Positions 52,628 to 60,818 of a DNA stretch of 64,000 bases are shown piece after piece. The position numbers were made by a program, and so were the translations under genes. The stretch is from Terriglobales bacterium (GTDB taxonomy: Bacteria > Acidobacteriota > Terriglobia > Terriglobales > Acidobacteriaceae), in the NCBI GenBank assembly GCA_035651655.1, contig DASRFG010000019.1:88083-152082 (forward strand), written 5' to 3'. How positions within the stretch are numbered: position 1 is the stretch's first letter; each line of letters opens with the position of its first letter. A model generated the notes under the pieces. It searched no databases and was not told the DNA's origin. It was given only the letters and a program-made list of their open reading frames with translations.

Positions 52628-53182
52628 CTACGCTTGTGCCCGAGGTTGCGGCGACGATGCTGAGCCGCCGCCCTTTTTGGGCGCCAGGATCGCGTGCAGC
52701 GTATTGCCTTCCTGACGAGGACGAAACTCGACGACGCCCTTCTCATCAACGTCCTTGATCAGGCGCTCCAGGATTTCGCGACCCAGGCCGGTGCGCGTCA
52801 TTTCGCGGCCACGGAAGAAGATTGTCGCCTTTACCTTGTCACCTTCGTCCAGGAAGCGCAGCACATGGTTCTTCTTAGTCTGATAGTCGTGCTCGTCCAC
52901 ATTGATGCGGAACTTGACTTCCTTTACGGTGATGACTTTCTGGTGCTTCTTGGCCTCGCGCTCCTTTTTTTCCTGCTGATAGAGATACTTGCCGTAATCC
53001 ATGATGCGACAGACGGGCGGATTTGCCGACGCGGAAATCTCAACCAGGTCCAGGTTCTGTTGTCGTGCTAATTTCAGCGCTTCGAAGGGTGGCATAACCC
53101 CGACTTGCCCACCGTCATCGCCAATTACTCTGATTTCACGGGCGCGGATGCGCTCATTGGTGCGGATAAAACGTTTATCGAT
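52628..53182 (-). CDS. infC: translation initiation factor IF-3, AUC start
   Basis: 184 residues if started at ATC 53182. The segment DKRFIRTNERIRAREIRVIG then DDGGQVGV, before the internal MPPFEAL, is a perfect IF-3 N-terminus and is lost if one starts at the first ATG (53095). Upstream the frame reads TAG TGG CCG GAG GAT TGT ATC, so no ATG, GTG or TTG lies between the stop and this point. GGAGG precedes ATC by five bases. infC in many bacteria uses AUU, AUC or AUA so that IF-3 represses its own translation. N- and C-terminal domains are both complete. First of the infC-rpmI-rplT-pheS-pheT run. Confidence 0.93.
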   Translation of the reverse strand: MDKRFIRTNERIRAREIRVIGDDGGQVGVMPPFEALKLARQQNLDLVEISASANPPVCRIMDYGKYLYQQEKKEREAKKHQKVITVKEVKFRINVDEHDYQTKKNHVLRFLDEGDKVKATIFFRGREMTRTGLGREILERLIKDVDEKGVVEFRPRQEGNTLHAILAPKKGGGSASSPQPRAQA

Positions 53183-53222
53183 ACAATCCTCCGGCCACTA
53201 TCGGGCAAGCAAGAATGAAAAA

Positions 53223-54590
53223 TTATAGCACGCTGGAAATTTCACCGAGCAGGGAATCGCCGCTAATTCCGGCGATCTGTGCGTTGATGCAAAGGTTAGG
53301 CTGGTGGTGCCCTTTCAGTTGTAGCTTGAGGTAGTTATGGGTGAGGGCTTCCGTGTACTCACCGCGAACGACACCGAGAGTGATGGCTTCCAGAGTCCCA
53401 CCCACAAACGAGCGCTGGAATTCCAACTTCTTGGTGGCCGCCAATTCCCGTAGGACACGATTGCGCTGGTGCGCAACCGGGGCTGGGACTTGAGCGCCCA
53501 TCTTTTCCGAAGGCGTACCCGGTCGCGATGAATAGGTGAACACGTGCAGGTAGGTGAACGGCAGCTCTTCAATCAAGCTACGTGTCTGCTCGAAGTCTGC
53601 ATCGCTTTCGCCAGGGAAGCCGACCATTACGTCGGCTCCGATGGCAGCATCCGGTATAGCCGCTCGAATTTTGAATACCCGGTCGCGATAGTGCCAGGGC
53701 CGGTACTTGCGGTGCATCGCACGCAGGATGCGATCACTGCCGGACTGCAAGGGTGCATGAGCGTGCTTGGCGACACGCGGCGAACCGGCAACCAGCGCAA
53801 TAAGCTCATCGCTCCAATCCATGGGCTCAATGGAACTTAACCGTAGTCTCTGGAGGTCGGTGTCTTGCAGGATGGCCTCCACCAGGCCTTCAAAGCGCAT
53901 CTGCGGGAGCAGATCTCGCCCCCAGCGTCCCAGGTTAATGCCGGAGATGACCACCTCGCGATAGCCGGACTCCACCAACTGGTTTATCTGGCGAAGCACA
54001 TCCTCTAAACGGAGGGACCGGCTGCGGCCCCGAACGGAAGGGATCACGCAGAAAGAACAGCGGTTATTACAGCCATCTTGGACCTTCAGGTTGGGCCGGG
54101 TACGTTCGGATAGAGCATCGAAGACGGGAGCCGCCATTAACTCCGTATGGGCGAAAATGTCCTCCACCACGATGCTGCTTGCCGGGGACTGCGGCCGCAC
54201 CGAGCTCAGCGGAACGAAGCTACTGCCGGGGCGCGCAAGACCGTTGCCAGCAATACCCTTAGCAACAATTTCGGCCACCTGGTGCTTGTGCGAATTACCC
54301 ACTACCCAGCGGACCCCCGGCAGCGATGCAGTTTCCTCCGGGGCACGTTGGGCGTAGCAGCCAGTTACCAGTATTTGGCAGTTGGGGTTCTGGCGGTGAA
54401 TGCGCCGGATGGCCGCACGGGCGTCGTGATCTGCGGCGGCGGTTACGGTACAGGTATTGAGGACCACTACCTCGGCTTGGGTGGAAATCAAGGCCCGGTC
54501 GAGCCCTTGGGCGCGCAGTTGCTGCTCAATGGCGGCGCCATCCGCCTGGGTGGCGCGGCAGCCGAAGTTCTCCACATAGAAGCTCGACAC
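53223..54590 (-). CDS. mtaB: tRNA threonylcarbamoyladenosine methylthiotransferase MtaB
   Basis: 455 residues from GTG 54590. An N-terminal UPF0004 domain with conserved cysteines (ENFGCRATQADGAA, LNTCTVT, VTGCYAQ) binds one iron-sulfur cluster; a radical SAM domain with CNNRCSFC binds the other; a TRAM-like tail ends the protein. The N-terminal sequence with ADG is typical of MtaB rather than MiaB. It adds a methylthio group to t6A37 in tRNA. TATAAT lies six bases before the GTG, so the mRNA could be leaderless. infC follows 40 bases downstream. Confidence 0.9.
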   Translation of the reverse strand: MSSFYVENFGCRATQADGAAIEQQLRAQGLDRALISTQAEVVVLNTCTVTAAADHDARAAIRRIHRQNPNCQILVTGCYAQRAPEETASLPGVRWVVGNSHKHQVAEIVAKGIAGNGLARPGSSFVPLSSVRPQSPASSIVVEDIFAHTELMAAPVFDALSERTRPNLKVQDGCNNRCSFCVIPSVRGRSRSLRLEDVLRQINQLVESGYREVVISGINLGRWGRDLLPQMRFEGLVEAILQDTDLQRLRLSSIEPMDWSDELIALVAGSPRVAKHAHAPLQSGSDRILRAMHRKYRPWHYRDRVFKIRAAIPDAAIGADVMVGFPGESDADFEQTRSLIEELPFTYLHVFTYSSRPGTPSEKMGAQVPAPVAHQRNRVLRELAATKKLEFQRSFVGGTLEAITLGVVRGEYTEALTHNYLKLQLKGHHQPNLCINAQIAGISGDSLLGEISSVL

Positions 54591-54596
54591 AGTGCT

Positions 54597-54602
54597 ATTA
54601 TA
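54597..54602 (-). promoter_or_regulatory. -10 box directly before mtaB
   Basis: A perfect TATAAT on the minus strand, six bases before the GTG at 54590. Transcription would begin at or next to the start codon. I see no good TTGACA-type box at the right distance (GCTGCG occupies it), so the call rests on the -10 alone. Confidence 0.4.
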
Positions 54603-54700
54603 GGCCTCGTTGCGGCTGACGCAGCTACTCTGGAAACCTTAACGGCTCCGTTAGCATCACAAGACTGGTTTCGTCCGAACCCAAATAGTCGGGAGAATTT

Positions 54701-55141
54701 ATGAAGCGCCGTATCCTGCTGGTTGATGATGAACTTCCCATCCTGCTAACACTGAAAGCGGTGCTTGAGATTCACGGGTTCGAAGTAGTGACCGCGATTT
54801 CAGCACAAGAGGCGGAAAAGAAGTTACGCAGCGGCGTGTACCACATGGTAATCACCGATATGCGGATGGAGACAGAAACTGCAGGATACGATGTGATCCG
54901 GGTGGCGAAACAGCAGGAATATAACCCGGCGACCGCAATCCTGACCGCTTATCCCACCCTGGGAAGCGATTGGGAGACTCGGGGAGCGCAGTCACTGCTG
55001 GTGAAACCGGTAGGCACTGAAGACCTGCTACGGCAAATTGAAGTGCTGCTTATCCAGCACGAAGACAAGAAACAGCAACCCCAACCTCGCGTTAGAACCA
55101 CGGCTGCAACCGAACCGGCACAGGGCAGGCGAATAAGCTAG
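54701..55141 (+). CDS. stand-alone response regulator receiver protein
   Basis: 146 residues: one receiver domain (about 4-118) with acidic pair DD, phosphoacceptor Asp in VITDMRM, Thr in LTAYP and Lys in VKPVG, so it should be phosphorylatable. There is no output domain; a polar tail (KKQQPQPRVRTTAATEPAQ) follows. GGGAG lies five bases before the ATG. No kinase is adjacent. It acts by protein contact or in a phosphorelay; partner unknown. It diverges from mtaB. Confidence 0.88.
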   Translation: MKRRILLVDDELPILLTLKAVLEIHGFEVVTAISAQEAEKKLRSGVYHMVITDMRMETETAGYDVIRVAKQQEYNPATAILTAYPTLGSDWETRGAQSLLVKPVGTEDLLRQIEVLLIQHEDKKQQPQPRVRTTAATEPAQGRRIS

Positions 55142-55255
55142 CAATCCTGCAAGTCCGCGCGAACTCTATTGGCCCGACGCTACCCCGATCAGGAGGTACC
55201 ATCGGGGGACACTGCTGCCTGGGGTCATCCGCTTCCGCAAAATTAGTGACCTACT

Positions 55256-55582
55256 CTACGCAGTTGCCGCGGAAGTGCGACGCTGCTGGAAGCATTCGCG
55301 GCAAAAAACCGGGCGTCCCTGAGTCGGCTTGAAGGGGACAGTGGTCTCCTTGCCGCATTGTGAGCAAACCGTGCGTGTTTCTACCCGGGATATGCTCGAC
55401 ACCGAGCCTGGCGAAGCCGGCATTCCCACACCCAGTGTGGCCACCCGCTTTGACTTGCAAGGCTTGCAGCGTTTGGGTTCATTCTTGAACTGTTTGTCGT
55501 GAAAGAAGAGTTGTTCTCCAGCCGTAAAGATAAACTCCGCCCCGCAGTCCACGCATTTCAGTATTCGGTCCTGGTATTCCAT
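55256..55582 (-). CDS. zinc-ribbon protein with four CxxC pairs
   Basis: 108 residues. Cysteine pairs CVDCG, CKPCK, CSQCG and CRECF suggest two zinc sites, one at each end. The first half (ILKCVDCGAEFIFTAGEQLF then FHDKQF) is the common bacterial zinc-ribbon domain of probable nucleic-acid or protein binding; the second half resembles the CxxC-x-CREC tail seen in the same proteins. Function unknown. 113 bases separate it from the convergent response-regulator gene. Confidence 0.78.
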   Translation of the reverse strand: MEYQDRILKCVDCGAEFIFTAGEQLFFHDKQFKNEPKRCKPCKSKRVATLGVGMPASPGSVSSISRVETRTVCSQCGKETTVPFKPTQGRPVFCRECFQQRRTSAATA

Positions 55583-55762
55583 CGTGACACGCCCCCTTTT
55601 GTCCGGAACTGGGCAGCCAGGCGGCCCACCACAGATCCTTTACCTCCCCTGGGTTCGGCCCCCGTCATGCACCTGGAGCATGGCGTTTCAATATTAAAAA
55701 ATTACAAATGCGGGACTGCCGGTGGATCAAGCCCGCCTCTCCGGAGACATATTGTTGGGCGG

Positions 55763-55800
55763 TAAAAAAAGAAAAGGCCGCCACCAGACAGTAGCGGCCT
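55763..55800 (-). terminator. intrinsic terminator of rpsU
   Basis: On the minus strand AGGCCGC pairs with GCGGCCT, followed by TTTTCTTTTTTT. It begins 8 bases after the rpsU stop. The rest of 55583-55807 shows no gene. Confidence 0.85.
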
Positions 55801-55807
55801 GACTTTC

Positions 55808-56005
55808 TTACTCTTGTTCCTTACGCGCCTTTTTACGGCTGCGTTTGCGAGCCAAGGCTTCCTTGGCGCGACGTTTCTCGCCGGGTTTCAGATAGAAGGA
55901 GTGACGTTTGACTTCTTTGATTATGTCCTCCTGCTGAACCTTGCGCTTAAAACGACGCAATGCATTCTCGAGGGACTCACCCTCTTGCAGTCTTACTTCT
56001 GCCAA
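55808..56005 (-). CDS. rpsU: 30S ribosomal protein S21
   Basis: 65 residues from TTG 56005, with GGGGGTG about seven bases upstream. AEVRLQEGESLENALRRFKR is a typical S21 N-terminus; the tail is highly basic (RRAKEALARKRSRKKARKE). S21 joins the small subunit near the anti-Shine-Dalgarno. The TTG start is unusual for a ribosomal protein. Own promoter and terminator flank it, so it is a single-gene unit. Confidence 0.92.
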   Translation of the reverse strand: MAEVRLQEGESLENALRRFKRKVQQEDIIKEVKRHSFYLKPGEKRRAKEALARKRSRKKARKEQE

Positions 56006-56044
56006 CTAAAAACACCCCCAAGCTTGTCCCGTTGGACCCATGTA

Positions 56045-56073
56045 GTTATTGCAAGCTTCGTGTACCAAGTCAA
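56045..56073 (-). promoter_or_regulatory. predicted promoter of rpsU
   Basis: On the minus strand TTGACT (56073-56068) and AATAAC (56050-56045) are spaced by 17 bases. The -35 matches five of six consensus bases, the -10 four of six. Transcription would start near 56038, about 33 bases before the TTG. Confidence 0.5.
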
Positions 56074-56169
56074 GCAATATGTAATGAATTTTAGCGGGTT
56101 TTATGGGGTTTTCACCTGGTTTTTGGGGCAGAGATTCAGCAGCAACTCGCCTCGGACGGTTTGTCACAA

Positions 56170-59100
56170 TCAGAACACCAGGCGCAGCGCGCCCTGGAGT
56201 TGACGGGGCGCGTAAGCGCTGACCGGGTGCAAGAAGTTAGTCGTCCGACGGTATTGTGCCGGGAAGTGCTTGATTCCGCGAGTGCTACTGAATTGCACGA
56301 ACTCTCCTGCCGAATTCAAGAAGCCGTTGTCCGTAGTAACTACTCTCGCATTAACTCGATTTAAAACATTGAAGCCTTCGATCAGAGCAACCAGGCGCAC
56401 CCGGTCGCCCAGCGGGAATTCGCGGGACAGGCGGACGTCGGTGGTAGCGTAGTCCGGGCCGAGAAAGGCATTCCGGCCAACACCCGGAAGCCGGTCATTG
56501 GCAGTATTGTCGTCCTGGTTGGCATCGCCGTGAATCCGCGCTTCGAATGGCCGGCCGCTACCCAGCGTCACTACGCTCGACATTTTCCAAGCGTTAAAAA
56601 TCTGGCCCAGGACCAGATGCTCACGATGGAAAGGCTGAGGCTGGGCAATCCAGGAGAAAACGAAACGCTGGCGCTGGTCGGTGACGCTAGGGCCGCGCTC
56701 GGAGTTGGGAGAGGCACTGTTCTGGACGTTTACCGGAGTGCCCGTCACCAGGGCGTCCTGCCCGTTATCAATGGCATGCGCGAAGGTGTACGCCAGACGA
56801 AAGTACAGGCCGCTGGTCATTCGGCGGCGGATTGACAAGGTCGCACCGTGGTAGTCGCTGGTGGCGGCGCTCTCAAAAACGTTGATCGCCCCCAGCCGCG
56901 CTATGGGTCGCAGCAAGGGATTGATGCAGGGTGGAAAGTGGCAGGTGAGCGATCTACTCATTTGCCATCCGGAGAAAGTGTCCACTGTGTAGGTGCCCAG
57001 AAAAGTCGAGCCGCTGGGATCGAACACCGGATAGCTTACCAACGTCGGTTTGGGCAAATTCACGTCGCGCGCGCGAATAAGATTTTCTCCGTGGACGAAC
57101 AGATACGAAGCCCCAATCGCCAGACGATTTGCCACCTCGCGTTCCACACTCAAGCTGGCCTGGTGCACCCGCGGCGTTACAAAATCGGCCGAGAAGGCAG
57201 AAACATCGCTGGTCAGACGGCTGGCAATGCTGGCTGGCGGTGCGCAGAAGGTGGCGCTGGGAGCACAGTCTCCCAGCGGAGCGGGATAACTGGGGAACAG
57301 AAGGCGATCAAAGAATTTGTTGTTATCCAGGAACACGTTGGTATTGGTGACGCCGTTATTGATGGCGACGCTCGAGGTATAGATCTGCGGAATGCGGGTG
57401 TAGAACAGACCATATCCACCGCGGACCACAAAGGCACGCCGGCTACCGAGAGACAGCGCAAACCCGGCGCGCGGCCCAATGTTCGAGGGATTGAACGGGA
57501 CCTTACCCGAGTCTGGCCACAGCGGATTGGTAATCAGCCCGGCATGGGTGAAGGTCTGCAAGTCGTAGCGGACACCCAGATTCAAGGCAAAACGGCTGGT
57601 AACTCGGATTGCGTCCTGAACGAAACCAGCATATTCATTGGTGTCAGGATGGGAGACGGCTTGCCCGAAATTCTGAATGTAGTAGCGTGGCACGGCGTGA
57701 GCAAAGGCGCGCAATGGCGTCAGCTTGGTTCCGAAAACATTGGGCTCGAAGGTGAATGGATTGACGCGGATGTTGTCGAAAATATATTCGCCACCAAAGG
57801 TGGATGGGAAGAAGTTGTCGATTTTGGTAAGCAGCAGGTCGCCGCCGAACTTAAAGGAATGTCGCCGGTGCGCCACACTCAAGGTGTCGGCAACGTGCAG
57901 CCTGCGCTCATTGGTGCTGCGGGGCAGGATCGTGGATCGCCCGGCGCCGTCGATAATCCCGTAAATGCGGGTAAGGACGTCATTTGAATTTGCGCTGGAT
58001 TGCTGCAGATCGCGGGAGAATTGAAGGCGGAGATGACTGGTAACGTGAGATGTGAGGGCGGTGGTTAGGGAAACTGTAGCCGTCTCGGTTTTTACATCCT
58101 CTTCGCCATTATTGCTGATGGCGTCGCTAGTGATCGGGCTAGCGGGATCGAAAAACACGTTGTTATCGCCGTAATAACGTGAGGTATTGAAGCGGGCGGA
58201 GAGATAGTTGCGCGAGTCCAGCGCGAGGTCGAATTTGAAAAAACCCGTGTTGCCGATCAGGGAAGCACGCTTTTCTCCCGCCAACGCGTTCAGCCCCTTA
58301 GCGGCCGCGAAAACCAGACTTTGATCGTTGGGTTCGTAGTCGGGCGGGACAATTGGATAACCTCCTGCTTGCGGCGTTACAGTGCTGGCCCCACTTACAA
58401 ACTGAACGACCGTAGGCAGATGGAAGATGTGCTGATCGAAGCCGGCGTAGAAAAATGCGCGGTTACGTCGAACCGGCCCTCCCAAGGTAAAGCCGAATTG
58501 GTGCTGCCGGTCGGACGGCTTGAAGTCCAGAAAATGGGGGCGCGCGTTAAACCCGCTATCGCGCAGAAAGTAGAACGCGCCACCGTGGATGTGGTTGGTA
58601 CCTGACTTCGTCACCACGTTTACGACCGCACCTCCTGCGCGTCCAAGCTCAGCGCCGTAGGAGTTGGACGAGACCCTGAACTCCTGCACTACTTCATTGC
58701 TGAACTGATACGGGGCCCGGTAGCGGCCGCGAGCTTGCGCGAAGAATGCGTTGTTGTTGTCCGCGCCATCCACCAAAAAACTGGATTGAAATCCGCGGAC
58801 GCCTCCGAAAGCAAGATCGCCATTGCTGGCGGAGGTGAGCCCGCGTGGATCCTGCGTGACCCCGGGAGTGAGCAGGGCAAGGTCGGTGAAACGTCGGCCA
58901 TTCAACGGCAGGTCTGAAATAGCGCGCTCATCAATTACCGATGAAACCGCGCTGCTCTGGGTCTCAACCATGGCCGGGGCCTCGGAAACGGTAACCGATT
59001 CATTGGCTCCGGCGATACTCAGCCGCACGTCGAGTCGTAGCGCTCCACCAACTTCAAGGTGTAGTCCGGTGTGCAATTGCGGCGTCATCCCCGGAGCGGT

Positions 59101-59361
59101 AACCCGAAGCGAGTAGTCGCCCGGCGGCAGCAAGTCAAAGACAAATCCGCCCTCGCTGTTGCTGGTGGCGCGCTCGCGTACGCCAGTGGCCGTGTTGACC
59201 AGTGCGATCTCAGCAGCGGAGATGCGAGCGCCGCTCTGGTCGGAGATCGCGCCGCGAATGGCGCAGGTTGAGGCGTCCTGGGCGTGAGCGGAGAGGGGAA
59301 GTGTCAAGAAGAATGCAACAAGAAGGCATGCGGATGAACGCCGAACAAAGAGTTCGATCAT
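56170..59361 (-). CDS. Oar-like TonB-dependent receptor
   Basis: 1063 residues from ATG 59361, with AGGTGG five bases upstream; a start at 59406 adds 15 residues before the signal peptide. Signal peptide ACLLVAFFLTLPLSAHA. CarboxypepD_reg domain (about 30-110; IRGAISDQSGARISAAEIAL), plug domain (about 115-250; LPLNGRRFTDLALLTPGV, VNVVTKSGTNHIHGGAFY), then an outer-membrane barrel to a C-terminal VF. The substrate is unknown. Unlike the receptor at 7939, no hydrolase gene follows it; rpsU is downstream. Neighbours give no hint of a substrate. Confidence 0.92.
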   Translation of the reverse strand: MIELFVRRSSACLLVAFFLTLPLSAHAQDASTCAIRGAISDQSGARISAAEIALVNTATGVRERATSNSEGGFVFDLLPPGDYSLRVTAPGMTPQLHTGLHLEVGGALRLDVRLSIAGANESVTVSEAPAMVETQSSAVSSVIDERAISDLPLNGRRFTDLALLTPGVTQDPRGLTSASNGDLAFGGVRGFQSSFLVDGADNNNAFFAQARGRYRAPYQFSNEVVQEFRVSSNSYGAELGRAGGAVVNVVTKSGTNHIHGGAFYFLRDSGFNARPHFLDFKPSDRQHQFGFTLGGPVRRNRAFFYAGFDQHIFHLPTVVQFVSGASTVTPQAGGYPIVPPDYEPNDQSLVFAAAKGLNALAGEKRASLIGNTGFFKFDLALDSRNYLSARFNTSRYYGDNNVFFDPASPITSDAISNNGEEDVKTETATVSLTTALTSHVTSHLRLQFSRDLQQSSANSNDVLTRIYGIIDGAGRSTILPRSTNERRLHVADTLSVAHRRHSFKFGGDLLLTKIDNFFPSTFGGEYIFDNIRVNPFTFEPNVFGTKLTPLRAFAHAVPRYYIQNFGQAVSHPDTNEYAGFVQDAIRVTSRFALNLGVRYDLQTFTHAGLITNPLWPDSGKVPFNPSNIGPRAGFALSLGSRRAFVVRGGYGLFYTRIPQIYTSSVAINNGVTNTNVFLDNNKFFDRLLFPSYPAPLGDCAPSATFCAPPASIASRLTSDVSAFSADFVTPRVHQASLSVEREVANRLAIGASYLFVHGENLIRARDVNLPKPTLVSYPVFDPSGSTFLGTYTVDTFSGWQMSRSLTCHFPPCINPLLRPIARLGAINVFESAATSDYHGATLSIRRRMTSGLYFRLAYTFAHAIDNGQDALVTGTPVNVQNSASPNSERGPSVTDQRQRFVFSWIAQPQPFHREHLVLGQIFNAWKMSSVVTLGSGRPFEARIHGDANQDDNTANDRLPGVGRNAFLGPDYATTDVRLSREFPLGDRVRLVALIEGFNVLNRVNARVVTTDNGFLNSAGEFVQFSSTRGIKHFPAQYRRTTNFLHPVSAYAPRQLQGALRLVF

Positions 59362-59514
59362 GAGAGCCACCTGGAAGTTTGGTAGGAGACTTGGCCGGTA
59401 TAGCATCAGGTGCGCGACGCGGCTGTGATTCAGCCGCTGATTTGAATTTGCACTGCGAATTAAGCTTCCCGGATCGGGAAGCGCTTGTGCTTTGCGCCTC
59501 GATCTCTAACCGTG

Positions 59515-59978
59515 GAAGGGTGGCCTTCAGGCCCACGAGAAGCTTAATAAATAATGCGGGGCTTCGGCCCCTGACTTGGTTGAAGCCAGTGGAAGCGTGG
59601 GCCTTCAGGCCCACGAGAAGCTCAACAAATAATGCGGGGCTTCGGCCCCTGACCCTGTTTGAAGCCAGTGGAAGCGTGGGCCTTCACGCCCACGAGAAGC
59701 TCAACAAATAATGCGGGCTTGAGCCCCTGACCTGGTTGAAGCCAGTAGAAGCGTGGGCCTTCAGGCCCACGAGAAGCTTAAATAAATAATGCGGGGCTTC
59801 AGCCCCTGACTTGGTTGAAGCCAGTGGAAGGGTGGACCTTCAGGCCCACGAGAGGCTCAACAAATAATGCGGGGCTTCAGGCCCTGACTTGGTTCGAAGC
59901 CAGTGGAAGCGTGGGCCTTCAGGCCCACGAGAAGCTCAACAAATAATGCGGGCTTCAGCCCCTGACTTGGTTGAAGCC
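59515..59978. repeat. six tandem copies of a 77-79 bp repeat
   Basis: Copies begin at 59515, 59592, 59671, 59748, 59827 and 59906. Each unit has GTGGGCCTTCAGGCCCACGA (a hairpin) and GGGGCTTCGGCCCC (a second hairpin) separated by an AT-rich AACAAATAATGC spacer, then a TTGAAGCC-ending linker. Copies differ by single bases, including compensated changes such as the shift from TTCGG to TTCAG in the second loop. No protein frame is convincing. The array lies in a 922-base gap between the divergent genes at 59361 and 60284. Confidence 0.92.
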
Positions 59979-59984
59979 TCAGGG

Positions 59985-60180
59985 GCTAAAGCCCTCGTTG
60001 TTTTTACCGCTAAGAGCACGGCTGAAGCCGTGCGCTTCCACGTTAGGGTGGAGCAGCGCTTTAGCGCTGCAATCAAAGCTTGAGGATTGTCATTTCGAGG
60101 GGGCTTTAGCCCGCCGGGGAATTCCTACAATCTTGATTGGCCCCGCCTGCAATCAAAGCTTGAGGATTTGCAGCGTTGAA
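59985..60180. repeat. cluster of short hairpin repeats next to the tandem array
   Basis: Includes GCACGGCTGAAGCCGTGC (60016-60033), GCAGCGCTTTAGCGCTGC (60053-60070) and GGGGGCTTTAGCCC near 60098. A 21-base direct repeat (TGCAATCAAAGCTTGAGGAT plus T) occurs at 60068 and 60148. They resemble REP-type palindromes. The stretch 60181-60283 has no gene but should carry the promoter of the carbonic anhydrase gene. Confidence 0.75.
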
Positions 60181-60283
60181 GCGCTGTCCACCCCAAACCA
60201 GCTTAATTTAGGTCAAACCATGACGATTTCTCCCCGCGTGGAAGCTCCGCCGACGCTCATGTTATGTTCAATGTCTTTCACGC

Positions 60284-60805
60284 ATGATCAGGTCCTATAA
60301 AGGCATGACCCCGCAGGTTCCGGCCAGCGCATTTGTGGACGATTCAGCGCAGTTGGTCGGCGACGTGGTGCTGGGCGAAAACGCGAGCGTATGGATGAAC
60401 GCGGTGTTGCGCGGTGACGTGAACTCCATCCGGGTAGGAGCGAACTCGAACATTCAAGATTGCAGCGTGCTGCACGGCATGAAACAGCAGTACAGCGTTG
60501 CAGTTGGAGAGTGGGTGACCGTCGGGCATTCCGTCACATTGCACGGTTGCACAATTGAAGACCGCTGCCTGATCGGCATGGGATCGGTGATCTTGAACGG
60601 CGCGCGTATCGGCACCGGGTCTATCATCGCGGCTGGAACCGTTATTCCGGAGCGCACCGTGGTTGAGCCCTACTCACTGTGGATGGGTGTGCCAGGAAAA
60701 TTCCGCAAGAAGTTAGGCGAGGCCGATCAGGAAGTGATCCTGCGCTACGCCAGGAACTACTTGGAGTACAGGGAAAACTATTTGCGGGAAAGAAGAAGTT
60801 CTTAG
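60284..60805 (+). CDS. gamma-carbonic anhydrase family protein
   Basis: 173 residues of left-handed beta-helix with hexapeptide repeats (VVLGENASVWMNAVLRGDVN). Zinc ligand histidines appear in VLHGMKQQ and VGHSVTLHGC, as in gamma-carbonic anhydrases and YrdA/PaaY-like proteins. Activity as a carbonic anhydrase is not certain because many members show none in assays. The conserved C-terminus (YARNYLEYRENYLRE) is present. Fourteen bases separate it from hisS, so the two may be cotranscribed. Confidence 0.88.
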   Translation: MIRSYKGMTPQVPASAFVDDSAQLVGDVVLGENASVWMNAVLRGDVNSIRVGANSNIQDCSVLHGMKQQYSVAVGEWVTVGHSVTLHGCTIEDRCLIGMGSVILNGARIGTGSIIAAGTVIPERTVVEPYSLWMGVPGKFRKKLGEADQEVILRYARNYLEYRENYLRERRSS

Positions 60806-60818
60806 TGCTGGTTCTCTC

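Noticed and set aside
56848..57987. 379-residue plus-strand frame inside the TonB receptor gene
   Set aside because: Antisense to a conserved barrel region, no signal or domain and no ribosome site.
59379..60083. Several short frames in the tandem-repeat array
   Set aside because: They repeat the same translated unit and have no start signals; they reflect the DNA repeat.
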